Assembly (NCBI RefSeq): GCF_900699785.1
Contig: NZ_LR535679.1
Location: forward strand, 248,001-312,000
Direction: 5' to 3'
Source of the DNA: Campylobacter showae
GTDB lineage: Bacteria > Campylobacterota > Campylobacteria > Campylobacterales > Campylobacteraceae
Length of the DNA stretch: 64,000 nt
Part shown: one piece after another, positions 55,692 to 64,000 of the stretch
Layout of the letters: the number at the start of each line of letters is the position of its first letter
How positions within the stretch are numbered: the stretch's first letter is position 1
Notes under the pieces: generated by a model
What the model saw: only the letters and a program-made list of their open reading frames with translations
What the model was told of the DNA's origin: nothing
The model's database searches: none
Position numbers and translations under genes: made by a program

Positions 55692-56471
55692 ATGATAAAG
55701 GTGAGCAAGCGAGATCTAATACTTGATTCTATCATTCAAGCTTATCTTAGCGACAACGCTCCGATCGGCTCTAGCGAGCTTGGTTCGCGTATGGCGATGT
55801 CGATCCCGGCCTCTACGATCAGGGTTTATTTTAAAAAGCTCTCCGACGAGGGTGCGATTACCCAGTTTCACGTTAGCGGCGGCAGGATACCGACGGCTGC
55901 GACGATGAGGGATTATTGGCGAGCTAGGTTAAATCTTGGCGAGACGCTAGATATCGCAAATCCTAGCCTACTAAAGTTGCTAAGCGATAAATTTGAAATT
56001 TACGCGATGGTTTTTGAAAGCAAAACCCAAACGCTAAATGAGGTCTTAAATTTAAACAATAGATTTTTGATTTTGAGCTTTAGCGAGGACGAGATCGCAC
56101 TCAAATTTAACTCGAAAGTCGAGAAGTTTTTGAGTAATCTTATCGGCATAGACCTAGATAGACTCGAGCTTACCTGTATACAGGTGGGTCTAAACGAGCT
56201 AAGAAACAAAATAGCCGAACTAAAGCGCACTAAAATTCGCTTTTTAGAAAACGAAAAGATAGCGCTTGAAATTTTCGGAGAGAGTTTTAAAAACGCGCTA
56301 AGCCCTAGCTTTGAGATGGTTTTTGACTCAAATTTGGTATTTTTCGGCGAGAACTACCTAGGCATGAAGCTAGGCGTAAATTTTGACGGCAAAGAGGCTA
56401 AAATGCTTTGCGCGGGCAGTATTTACAATGATTATGAAAGATTTTTAAACAACCTAAAGGAGGCGGCATGA
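55692..56471 (+). CDS. hrcA: Heat-shock repressor HrcA
   Basis: 259 residues, short like other campylobacter HrcA. Winged helix SSELGSRMAMSIPASTIRVYFKKL and GAITQFHVSGGRIPT; the remaining domains are divergent. Represses at CIRCE. Its own leader holds such a site, so it is autoregulated. Overlaps grpE (ATGA). Confidence 0.92.
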   Translation: MIKVSKRDLILDSIIQAYLSDNAPIGSSELGSRMAMSIPASTIRVYFKKLSDEGAITQFHVSGGRIPTAATMRDYWRARLNLGETLDIANPSLLKLLSDKFEIYAMVFESKTQTLNEVLNLNNRFLILSFSEDEIALKFNSKVEKFLSNLIGIDLDRLELTCIQVGLNELRNKIAELKRTKIRFLENEKIALEIFGESFKNALSPSFEMVFDSNLVFFGENYLGMKLGVNFDGKEAKMLCAGSIYNDYERFLNNLKEAA

Positions 56472-56995
56472 ACGAGAATGAAAACGTGGAGCTTGAGCAG
56501 CAAATCCCGTCAAATTTCGACGAGAGTATCAGCTTTGAGGGCCTAGACGCGAAGTACGTCGAGCTTCAAAAGCAGCTTGAGGAGCTAACGGATAAGTATT
56601 ATAGAGCCAATGCGGACTTTGAAAACATCAAAAGGCGTTTTGAAAAGGAAAAAGCGGACATCGCGACGTATGCGAACGAAAAATTCGCGCGAGATCTGCT
56701 TCCAGTGATAGACGCGCTTGAGATGGCGGTAAATTTTGAAACCGAAGGCGACGAATACGCGGCGAAAATCAAAGAAGGAATTTATATAACGATAGATCAG
56801 TTTAAAAAATGTTTCGAGAAAAACGGCATCACGGCGATCGAAGCGAACGAGGACTTTGACCCGAATTTCCACAACGCCATGCTCCAAGTAGAGAGCGAAG
56901 ACGTGGAAAAAGGCAAGATCGTGCAAGTGATACAAAAAGGCTACCTCATCAACGGCAGGATTTTACGCCCTGCGATGGTGTCGATAGCAAAGTAA
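56468..56995 (+). CDS. grpE: GrpE nucleotide exchange factor
   Basis: 175 residues. Long helix (YYRANADFENIKRRFEKEKA at about 43-62), conserved FARDLLPVIDALEMA, and the beta domain GYLINGRILRPAMV. Releases ADP from DnaK. Confidence 0.95.
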   Translation: MNENENVELEQQIPSNFDESISFEGLDAKYVELQKQLEELTDKYYRANADFENIKRRFEKEKADIATYANEKFARDLLPVIDALEMAVNFETEGDEYAAKIKEGIYITIDQFKKCFEKNGITAIEANEDFDPNFHNAMLQVESEDVEKGKIVQVIQKGYLINGRILRPAMVSIAK

Positions 56996-57030
56996 AATTT
57001 AAAATAAAAATTTAATAAAAAGGATAAACA

Positions 57031-58908
57031 ATGGCAAAAGTAATAGGTATAGACCTAGGAACGACGAATTCATGCGTAAGCGTGTATGAGAGAGGCGAGA
57101 GCAAAGTAATCCCGAACAAAGAGGGCAAAAACACGACTCCTTCGGTCGTGGCGTTTACCGATAAGGGCGAAATTTTAGTAGGCGATAGTGCAAAACGCCA
57201 AGCCGTAACCAACCCTGAAAAAACCATCTACTCTATAAAAAGAATAATGGGTCTAATGAGCAACGAGAAAAACGCGCAGGAGGCTAAAGCTAGGCTACCG
57301 TACCACGTCGTAGATAGAAACGGCGCGTGCGCTATCGAGATCGCAGGCAAAGTCTACACTCCGCAAGAAATCTCGGCCAAAGTGCTAATGAAACTAAAAG
57401 AGGATGCGGAAAGCTATCTGGGCGAAACTGTCGTAGACGCCGTCATCACGGTGCCTGCGTACTTTAACGACAGCCAAAGAAAGGCAACTAAAGAAGCAGG
57501 AACCATCGCGGGACTAAACGTGCTTCGTATCATAAACGAGCCTACCGCGGCGGCTCTTGCTTACGGCCTAGATAAAAAAGAGTCCGAAAAGATCATGGTT
57601 TACGACCTAGGCGGCGGTACGTTTGACGTTACCGTACTAGAAACCGGCGACAACGTGGTCGAGGTTCTAGCTACCGGCGGTAATGCGTTTCTAGGCGGCG
57701 ATGATTTCGATAACCGCCTAATCGACTGGCTAACGAGCGAATTTAAAAGCGACTCGGGCATCGATCTAAAAACCGACGTGATGGCTATGCAACGCCTAAA
57801 AGAGGCGGCCGAAACGGCTAAAAAAGAGCTAAGCTCGGCTCAAGAAACGACGATAAATTTACCGTTTATTACCGCCGACGCTACGGGTCCTAAACACCTT
57901 ACAAAGACGCTAACTAGGGCTAAATTTGAAGGTATGATCGAGGATCTGGTCGCTCAAACAATCACCAAGATAAACGAGGTCGTAAAAGACGCCGGCCTAA
58001 GCAAATCCGATGTCAAAGAAATCGTCATGGTGGGCGGCTCGACGCGCGTGCCTTTAGTTCAAGAAGAGGTCAAAAAGGCGTTTGGCAAAGAGCTAAATAA
58101 AAGCGTAAATCCGGACGAGGTCGTAGCTATCGGCGCGGCGATCCAAGGCGCGGTAATCAAAGGCGACGTGAAGGACGTGTTGCTCCTAGACGTCACTCCG
58201 CTAAGCCTAGGCATCGAGACTCTAGGCGGCGTGATGACAAAAATCATCGAAAAAGGCACGACTATTCCGGTTAAGAAAAATCAGGTATTTTCAACCGCCG
58301 AGGATAACCAAAGCGCCGTCACGATCCACGTACTACAAGGCGAGCGCGAATTTGCCCGCGATAACAAGTCTTTGGGTCAGTTTAACCTAGAGGGCATCCC
58401 TGCCGCTCCTCGCGGAGTACCGCAGATCGAAGTAGAGTTTGACATCGACGCCAACGGCATCCTAACGGTTTCAGCTAAAGATAAGGCTACCGGTAAAGCC
58501 CAAAACATCACGATCTCAGGCTCAAGCGGCCTAAGCGAGGATGAGATTAACAACATGGTCAAAGACGCCGAGCTACACAAAGAGGACGATAAAAAACGCA
58601 AAGACGCGGTAGAGGCGCGCAACCAAGCCGACGCGCTAGCACACCAAACGCAAAAGAGCCTTGATGAGCTAGGCGAAAAGATCCCGGCCGAGGACAGAGA
58701 GCGCATCCAAAAGGCGCTTGACGAGCTAAAAGAGACGCTAAAAGACGAAAACGCTAGCAAAGAGCAGATCGACGCAAAGGTCAAAACTCTAAGCGAAGCC
58801 AGCCACAAGCTAGCCGAAGCGATGTATAAAAAAGACGGCGCCGCAGGCGAGCAAGCAAACGGCGGTAAGAAAAAAGACGACGACGTCATCGACGCCGAAG
58901 TAGAGTAA
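57031..58908 (+). CDS. dnaK: Chaperone DnaK
   Basis: 625 residues. Nucleotide-binding domain: [40 protein letters not shown]; linker [15 protein letters not shown]; substrate domain and a short lid ending [10 protein letters not shown]. Third gene of the hrcA operon. Two hairpins follow. Confidence 0.98.
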   Translation: MAKVIGIDLGTTNSCVSVYERGESKVIPNKEGKNTTPSVVAFTDKGEILVGDSAKRQAVTNPEKTIYSIKRIMGLMSNEKNAQEAKARLPYHVVDRNGACAIEIAGKVYTPQEISAKVLMKLKEDAESYLGETVVDAVITVPAYFNDSQRKATKEAGTIAGLNVLRIINEPTAAALAYGLDKKESEKIMVYDLGGGTFDVTVLETGDNVVEVLATGGNAFLGGDDFDNRLIDWLTSEFKSDSGIDLKTDVMAMQRLKEAAETAKKELSSAQETTINLPFITADATGPKHLTKTLTRAKFEGMIEDLVAQTITKINEVVKDAGLSKSDVKEIVMVGGSTRVPLVQEEVKKAFGKELNKSVNPDEVVAIGAAIQGAVIKGDVKDVLLLDVTPLSLGIETLGGVMTKIIEKGTTIPVKKNQVFSTAEDNQSAVTIHVLQGEREFARDNKSLGQFNLEGIPAAPRGVPQIEVEFDIDANGILTVSAKDKATGKAQNITISGSSGLSEDEINNMVKDAELHKEDDKKRKDAVEARNQADALAHQTQKSLDELGEKIPAEDRERIQKALDELKETLKDENASKEQIDAKVKTLSEASHKLAEAMYKKDGAAGEQANGGKKKDDDVIDAEVE

Positions 58909-58913
58909 AATTT

Positions 58914-59015
58914 AGCCCTTGTTTTAGCAAGGGCTTCAAACGTAAATTTAAGGTTTTAGCGTTTTTACGCACCCTTAAATTTGCCCCGCCCGTTAAATTT
59001 GACGGGCGGTTTTTA
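58914..59015 (+). terminator. Terminator pair after dnaK
   Basis: AGCCCTTG-TTTTAG-CAAGGGCT (58914-58935) without a U-run, then CCGCCCGT-TAAATTTG-ACGGGCGG (58986-59009) followed by TTTTT, a strong intrinsic terminator. Confidence 0.8.
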
Positions 59016-59195
59016 TAATTTTCTTTTAAATTTTACGCAATCCTAAATTTACAAATCTATTCAAATTTGACCTCATAAAGCTTTTTTACAAATTTGCCGC
59101 CTCGCCGATAAATTTAACCCTCTTCCGCGCAATCCTTAATCAAAATCATCCGTTTGGGCGGCTTATTTAAATATAATCAAACAAAAAGGCCTTAG

Positions 59196-59627
59196 ATGTA
59201 TCTATTTTTCCTGATCGTTCATATTTTGAGCGCCGTCGCCTTCGTCGGTTACGTGTTTTTTGACGTTTGTATATTTCCGTTTGCAAAAAAGCATATAGAC
59301 GAGGATACGCTCGCTCGCGTCAAAAAGGCCTACACCAAAGGCAGCGCAAAGGTTTTCGGTACGGCGTTTTTGATGTTAATTATCAGCGGCATTTTTATGG
59401 CAAAGGAATATCTAGGCGGTGAAAATGGATGGTTTGGTAGCTCGTTTCAGATCTTGCTAATGGCAAAAATCGGCGTGCTGGGGCTAATGTGCCTAATCAC
59501 GGCGATATCGCTCTTTTACGTCTATAAGCTCAAAAAGCCTGATCCTTTCGGTAAATACTCGCATGTCATTGCCCTTGTTTTGTGCGTCATAATGATAATT
59601 TTAGCTAAAGTGATGTGGAGAGTTTAG
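59196..59627 (+). CDS. Four-helix membrane protein (CopD/DUF2269-like)
   Basis: 143 residues with helices at about 3-24, 52-70, 82-105 and 120-140. The first helix carries LIVHILSAVAFVGYVFFD with a His as in CopD-like heme or copper membrane proteins. Family assignment is by general resemblance only. Confidence 0.7.
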   Translation: MYLFFLIVHILSAVAFVGYVFFDVCIFPFAKKHIDEDTLARVKKAYTKGSAKVFGTAFLMLIISGIFMAKEYLGGENGWFGSSFQILLMAKIGVLGLMCLITAISLFYVYKLKKPDPFGKYSHVIALVLCVIMIILAKVMWRV

Positions 59628-59767
59628 GTAAAATTTGCCGCGCCGAGCATTTGCTATATAAATATTTTAATCACAAAGCGTGAAAGCAACATTAAACGTG
59701 AAAGTAAAATTTGACCGATTGATTTAAGGCGCGATTAGATCGCAAAAGTCGGAGTAAAAACAAGGAG

Positions 59768-59815
59768 TAAAAACAAAAACATTTTAGCCGCCAAGGAGCG
59801 TAGCGGCTAAAATGT
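59768..59815 (-). terminator. flaC terminator
   Basis: ACATTTTAGCCGC (59779-59791) pairs perfectly with GCGGCTAAAATGT (59803-59815), followed on the minus strand by TTTTGTTTTT. Confidence 0.85.
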
Positions 59816-59828
59816 AAAGCAGTTAAAT

Positions 59829-60587
59829 TTAGCCTAAAAGCCTGTTAAACTGGCTTTGCAAGCTTGCGGTATTGTGCGCTTGAGCAAGGATCGCGGCGTT
59901 TGCTTGCAGGTCGTTTTGCTTAAAAGCGCTTAGATTTTTAGCGATGTCGTTATTTTGTAGCTGCGACTCGCTTTGCCTTAGCGCGACGTTTTTGGTTAGG
60001 CTTGCGTTGATACCCGAGATTATGCCGTTTTGCGCAGCACCGATCTCGCCTCGCAGAGCGTTTATGCTACCGATAAATTTACTCACGCTATCGCCGTTGC
60101 TCACGTCTATACCGCTAAAATCAGGCGCATTTAAATTTACGCTCGCCGTGCCGTTGCCGGTTAGGAAGCTCATCTGCCCGCCAAATACGTTCTTACCGTT
60201 AAAACTCGCCTGCTGCGTACTCTCTCTCATCGCGCCCACGAGCGCATCCGCCTCGCTTTTTATCATCTTTTGCTGGTCAGCGTTTAGGATGCCGCCGTTA
60301 TATCTGACCGATAGCTCGCTGATGCGGTCGGCGCTTTTCGTGATATTTGCTAGCGCGGAGTCTGCGATCTGCAGTATGCCGATAGCGTCGTTTGCGTTTG
60401 CGACGCCCTGCTCCAGCGTGGAGCTTTGAGAGCGTAGCGAGTCTGCGATAGCTAGATTTGCGCTGTCGATACCGCTTAGAGCGCGCTGTGCGGAGATGTT
60501 ATTTATGGCTTTTGCGCTGTTATTTTGAGCTTGTTCTAGGTATTGATTGCTTAGGCTTGAGTTTGCGGAAAAATTTCCCAGTTTCAT
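59829..60587 (-). CDS. flaC: FlaC-type secreted flagellin homologue
   Basis: 252 residues from ATG 60587 (AAAAGGAG upstream); a longer frame lacks an RBS. N-terminal D0/D1 helices (AINNISAQRALSGIDSANLA, ADSLRSQSSTLEQGVANAND) and C-terminal LQANAAILAQAHNTASLQSQ flank a short middle. Length and the SQSS-TLEQGVANA segment match C. jejuni FlaC, a flagellar-secreted protein that does not build the filament. Confidence 0.88.
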   Translation of the reverse strand: MKLGNFSANSSLSNQYLEQAQNNSAKAINNISAQRALSGIDSANLAIADSLRSQSSTLEQGVANANDAIGILQIADSALANITKSADRISELSVRYNGGILNADQQKMIKSEADALVGAMRESTQQASFNGKNVFGGQMSFLTGNGTASVNLNAPDFSGIDVSNGDSVSKFIGSINALRGEIGAAQNGIISGINASLTKNVALRQSESQLQNNDIAKNLSAFKQNDLQANAAILAQAHNTASLQSQFNRLLG

Positions 60588-60683
60588 TTGCACTCCTTTT
60601 AAATTTGACCCGATTTTAGCGAAAATTTGATTAAAATTTGCTAGCGGCGAGCACAGCGTCAAATTTGGGCGTTTTAAGCAAAT

Positions 60684-62249
60684 TTACAGTCTAAATTTTA
60701 CCTTGCCGCGAGGTTTTGTCTCTGTTTCGTTTTCTACCGCTTTTGCGCGGCTTTTATATTCGTAGGCTTTGCCCGCAACCGCCGCTAAAATCGCAACCCC
60801 TAAAAATATCCAAAGATAATACCTCTCCACACCATCGTAGTTAGTAACCGCCTCAAAAACTAGCTCGCCTTGCGCCGGTACGAGCTGACCATCTTTTATC
60901 ATCTTGCGGATATCCTCGCTGCCAAGATTTTTACCGCGCGGATCATACGGCCGCGTCAGGATCTCGATGACCTCAGTATCCGCGATCTCGTAGACGCTAG
61001 AGTCTATGAGCTGCCCAGTCCCCATCGCGTCAAAATAGTAAATTTTATCGCCGTTTGCGTAAACCGCGCCGTATACGCCGTTACGAACAAGGCCTATTTT
61101 GCGCCATTGCTCGCCAGTTTCAAGCCTAAAAAGCTCCGTATGACGCGAGCTTAACCGCCTGCCGCTCTTATTTCTGTGCCACACTTCGCGGCTCTGCACG
61201 AAATAAGTCTGAGCGCCGCTAATAAAAACACTACACGCAAGCGGCGAAATTTCACCCGTAAACGGATCCGCCGCGGCGCGTTTTAGCTCACCGCTTTCGC
61301 GCTCCCAAAAGTAAATCCCGCCCTTGCTGCGAAAAAGTAGATGATAGGCGTGCGCGCCGGAGACGCCAAAGGGTAGCGAATAAGGCGCAAATTCGGGCGC
61401 AAACTCATGCTCATCTGCATAAACCGCGCCGCTAGAGGGCTCCAAAAGATAGTGCGCGCCGTTAAAATATGCCGCCTCGTGTAGCTCTGCCGTAAATTTG
61501 ACCGCAAGCCGCGAGCTTTTAAAATAGACGTTTCGCCCGTCCGTGACGTAAAAATCGCTAGTTCGTCCGCGCGCGTCTAGCACGTATCTTAGCGCCCTGG
61601 CGTCTGCGCCCTCTAGCTGCTTGCCCTCAAAATACACCCTGCCGCTTTCGCCGCCCAAAGCCGCTTTTTCCGCCGCAAAACCTAAATCTAAAATCGGGGC
61701 TAAATTTACGCTAGAAACGCGCTGGGTTTTATAGATATAGCTTTGCGGTTTATCAGCGCCCAGTATCGCGTATGCCATAGTTTGAGCCGCCTCGCTAAAG
61801 CCGCCTAGCTCGTAGTTTCTCTCGCCTACGTCGCTACAAAAATAGCTAATCTCGCCGTCCGTAAAATATCCGTTGCCAATCGCCCTAGCGCGAGATGGAT
61901 CTAGTCCGGTCATGGGTAGATTGCCGCAGTAGACGGCGTTTTCGTCCATACCGACGTTTCGCCCGCGATAACCGCCGGGCGCAAGGACTTTAAATTTATC
62001 CGCCCGCACGCCTTTTAGCTCAAATTTGCCTCCGCTTGGGATGAGCGCGTAAATTTTACCCTGCGGCGTCGCGTAAAATTCGCTGCTACCTATCTGAGTA
62101 AATTCGTTCTCCTCCTCGTAGCTAGCGACGTAAACCATAAAAAATACCGTAAAAAGCACGGAAAAAAGCGCAAATAAGCAAAGTAATATAAATTTTTTAT
62201 CTTTCAAAGTGCCGCCTATTTTTAAAAGCTCTTTTTTTACCGAGCTCAA
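60684..62249 (-). CDS. Large membrane-anchored periplasmic protein (DKNYY-like)
   Basis: 521 residues. Helix at about 20-42 and another at about 480-500, so most of the chain is periplasmic with a short basic tail. The middle contains repeats of the form YVLDARGRTSDFYVTDGRNVYF, EFYATPQGKIYAL and GDKIYYFDAMG, which read like DKNYY-type beta repeats. Function unknown. Coupled to the next gene. Confidence 0.7.
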   Translation of the reverse strand: MSSVKKELLKIGGTLKDKKFILLCLFALFSVLFTVFFMVYVASYEEENEFTQIGSSEFYATPQGKIYALIPSGGKFELKGVRADKFKVLAPGGYRGRNVGMDENAVYCGNLPMTGLDPSRARAIGNGYFTDGEISYFCSDVGERNYELGGFSEAAQTMAYAILGADKPQSYIYKTQRVSSVNLAPILDLGFAAEKAALGGESGRVYFEGKQLEGADARALRYVLDARGRTSDFYVTDGRNVYFKSSRLAVKFTAELHEAAYFNGAHYLLEPSSGAVYADEHEFAPEFAPYSLPFGVSGAHAYHLLFRSKGGIYFWERESGELKRAAADPFTGEISPLACSVFISGAQTYFVQSREVWHRNKSGRRLSSRHTELFRLETGEQWRKIGLVRNGVYGAVYANGDKIYYFDAMGTGQLIDSSVYEIADTEVIEILTRPYDPRGKNLGSEDIRKMIKDGQLVPAQGELVFEAVTNYDGVERYYLWIFLGVAILAAVAGKAYEYKSRAKAVENETETKPRGKVKFRL

Positions 62250-62252
62250 ATT

Positions 62253-62699
62253 TTATGCAAAATGCCTCAAAATTTTAAATTTAGACACGGTTGCTCTCAC
62301 CGCGAGATAGCACGCCATGCAAAGTATAGCAAGCGTCGTAATATCGCCAAAGCCAAACTCTCCGCCGCTCGTAACAAGCGAGGTCGCTATCCCGCTAAAT
62401 AGCAGCAAACTAATGCAAACAAAGCAAATAAAGGCAAAAATGTTTAAAAATTTCACGCTTTTGCTCGCGTTTTCGTTGTTTTTAGCAAGCGTCTCAAAGG
62501 TGAGAATTTTGTTCAAAAAGCCGTCTTTTTCATACTCTACTTTGACTAGATCGCCCGTTTCTAGATCAAATTTTTGCGGCGAAAACGTCGCGCTAAATCT
62601 CTGGCCGCCAACCTCAAAGCTAACGGCGACGGCCTCGTTTAGCTTGATCGTCCTCACATATAGCCCGCTAACCCTGCCGATTTTGGTAAATTTTTTCAA
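62253..62699 (-). CDS. Small membrane protein, unknown
   Basis: 148 residues: an N-terminal soluble beta part (about 1-75, VGGQRFSATFSPQKFDLETG) then two helices (about 83-105 and 115-135). Overlaps the ABC-F gene by 4 bases and precedes the large periplasmic protein by 3 bases, so the three are co-transcribed. Confidence 0.7.
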   Translation of the reverse strand: MKKFTKIGRVSGLYVRTIKLNEAVAVSFEVGGQRFSATFSPQKFDLETGDLVKVEYEKDGFLNKILTFETLAKNNENASKSVKFLNIFAFICFVCISLLLFSGIATSLVTSGGEFGFGDITTLAILCMACYLAVRATVSKFKILRHFA

Positions 62700-64000
62700 A
62701 TTTGCTCCAAATTTTCGGCGATTTCCAAGACTTCAAAGTATTCGTTCTCTAGCGTTTCAAGCTCGTTTTTAGCCGCTTCTAGGTCGCTATAAAGCGCGGT
62801 TAGGCCGATTTGCTGATAGATTTTAGGATCGCTAAGGCCCGCATTTAGCTCTTTTATCTTAGCTTCCAGTGCGGCGATTTTTTCGGGGTGTAAGGATAAA
62901 ATTTGCGTTTGTTTGTAGCTTAGCTTCGCGCTTGTTTTGCTCTTTTGCTTTTGCGCTTGCTCTGCCTCACTTGCTAGGCTTTCTTCAAATTTACCAAGCT
63001 CGGCTAATTCGTCTTCTAGCTCAAGATAGACGCTGTACTCTTGATGCAGCACCTCTATTTGAGTGCCCTCAAAGGCCCAGAGCTTGTGCGCGATCTTATC
63101 GACGAAGTAGCGGTCGTGACTCACGATGATGATAGCGCCTTCAAAGCTTTGCAGATAGTCCTCAAGGATGTTAATAGTGGCGATATCAAGGTCGTTTGTG
63201 GGCTCATCTAGCACGAGCACATCGTACTCTTTGCTAAAAAGCAGCGCGAGCGCCACGCGGTTTTTCTCACCGCCGCTTAGCACGCCGATGGGTTTATCGA
63301 GGAATTCTTTAGGAAATAGGAAATTTTTAAGGTAGCCGTAGACGTGCATATTTCGCCCGCGCACCATGACGTGATCGCCGCCGTTTGGGCAAAATGTCTC
63401 GATGAGGCTCTTATCGTCATCCAGCGCGCTTCGCGACTGATCAAAGTACCCCACGCGCACCTCGCCGCGCTTGATCTCGCCGCTGCTAGGCTTTTCAAAC
63501 CCGAGTAAAATTTTAATAAGAGTGCTTTTGCCGCTGCCGTTTCGTCCAACTATCGCGATGCGCTCGCCTTGCAAAACGCGCGCGTTAAAATCCTTAAAAA
63601 GCTGTTTGCCGCCGATGTTTTTGCTTAGTTGCTTGATCTCAAATAGCATCTTTTTGCGGTTTACGCTTTGCGTCTGGTTAAAATTTTTGCTCGCCCGCTC
63701 AAGCTCCAGCCTGACGCGGCGTATCACGCCCGGATTTTTCTTCGCCTCTTCGCGCATGGCTAGCACTCGCTCTTTGCGACCTTCATTGCGCTTTAGACGC
63801 GCTTTGACGCCGCGGCGCAGCCACTCTTCTTCAGCCTTTAGCTGTTTTAACAGCGTTTCGTGAGATTTGGCTAGGCTGGCTAGGATTTCCTCTTTTTTAG
63901 CTAGATAGTTCGCATAACCGCCCTCAAACGACGCCAGCGCGCCCTCCTCGATCTCGGCGCTTCTAGTTGCTAGCGCGTCGATAAAGTAGCGATCATGCGA
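62696..64000 (-). CDS. uup: ABC-F ATPase (Uup-like), N-terminus outside the window
   Basis: 435 codons visible. The first ATPase domain enters at SHDRYFIDALATR (His switch), then the linker (LKRNEGRKERVLAM) and the second domain with Walker A GRNGSGKST, signature VLSGGEKNR, Walker B LVLDEPTNDLD and SHDRYFVDKIA. The C-terminal coiled coil (about last 90 residues) is Uup-like. Soluble translation or recombination-linked ATPase. Not a transporter: no membrane domain. Confidence 0.9.
   Translation of the reverse strand, partial: SHDRYFIDALATRSAEIEEGALASFEGGYANYLAKKEEILASLAKSHETLLKQLKAEEEWLRRGVKARLKRNEGRKERVLAMREEAKKNPGVIRRVRLELERASKNFNQTQSVNRKKMLFEIKQLSKNIGGKQLFKDFNARVLQGERIAIVGRNGSGKSTLIKILLGFEKPSSGEIKRGEVRVGYFDQSRSALDDDKSLIETFCPNGGDHVMVRGRNMHVYGYLKNFLFPKEFLDKPIGVLSGGEKNRVALALLFSKEYDVLVLDEPTNDLDIATINILEDYLQSFEGAIIIVSHDRYFVDKIAHKLWAFEGTQIEVLHQEYSVYLELEDELAELGKFEESLASEAEQAQKQKSKTSAKLSYKQTQILSLHPEKIAALEAKIKELNAGLSDPKIYQQIGLTALYSDLEAAKNELETLENEYFEVLEIAENLEQI

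Noticed and set aside
58377-58889. Ser-rich minus frame opposite dnaK
   Set aside because: Shadow of the Glu/Lys-rich C-terminus of DnaK.

Overview
This window looks like a chromosome segment of a Campylobacter species, probably from the C. rectus / C. showae / C. curvus side of the genus rather than C. jejuni. The evidence is a CiaD-like protein, a FlaC-type secreted flagellin, a Cj0977-like hotdog protein, a RacRS/ArsRS-type two-component system, epsilonproteobacterial FlhA, FlgG and RpoD, and several gene blocks in the same order as C. jejuni (ileS-small protein-gatA-guaB; nadE-lpxK-thrC-kdsB; flhA-rrf2-rpsO; hrcA-grpE-dnaK). Base composition is moderate and spacers are packed with AAATTT words. 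The species assignment is inference. I saw no rRNA, CRISPR array, insertion sequence or prophage.

Layout. 1-2.4 kb: leuD-leuB followed by a small helical protein, a CiaD-like protein and the start of cca, all minus strand. 2.7-5.6 kb: a 28-residue membrane peptide behind a promoter with 11-bp-period direct repeats, then a response regulator / YD-repeat-like secreted protein / histidine kinase operon. 5.7-10.2 kb: LysE exporter, DUF1877 protein, DsrE protein, periplasmic asparaginase and AzlCD. 10.3-12.6 kb: a membrane protein, decayed Crp/Fnr and Sel1 genes, and an intact Sel1/Hcp-like gene. 12.7-17.1 kb: flgG and a flgF/flgG2 paralogue, each with a sigma-54-type promoter and the same ~144-bp leader sequence, then rpoD. 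17.1-22.2 kb: two coupled membrane proteins, an iron/heme/cobalamin-type ABC importer, a membrane protein and a periplasmic rhodanese. 22.4-31.4 kb: a CinA-type protein, ileS, a 35-residue peptide, gatA, guaB, metX, xseB and a nitrilase-family protein. 31.9-36.9 kb: a RacRS-like pair diverging from a Tat-exported flavoprotein reductase, a tetraheme cytochrome c and a NapC/NrfH-type quinol dehydrogenase, which together form a predicted anaerobic respiratory chain. 37.1-39.1 kb: three tandem paralogous membrane proteins, the third frameshifted; a fourth relative is at 21.1 kb. 39.4-49.2 kb: ppk2, dsbD, tRNA-Gln(CUG), a YgbA-type protein, kdsB, thrC, cutA, lpxK, a DegT-family protein, nadE and a metallo-beta-lactamase-fold hydrolase. 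49.4-55.4 kb: a tightly coupled minus-strand run (Rrf2 regulator, flhA, DHH phosphoesterase, small acidic protein, lipoprotein, cmoB, Cj0977-like) and divergent rpsO. 55.6-64 kb: hrcA-grpE-dnaK under an apparent double HAIR/CIRCE control region, a small membrane protein, flaC, a large membrane-anchored protein, a small membrane protein and a truncated ABC-F gene.

The most interesting signals are non-coding. (1) Two hairpin elements just 3' of ansA and of flgF have three nested stems that differ by compensatory changes while the loop and internal-loop sequences are identical; this looks like a conserved structured 3'-UTR element. (2) A ~144-bp repeat fills the 5' leaders of both sigma-54 flagellar rod genes. 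(3) A direct-repeat promoter drives a tiny membrane protein beside a three-gene signalling operon. Several short, translationally coupled proteins (28, 35, 56 and 59 residues) were found by reading the spacers.
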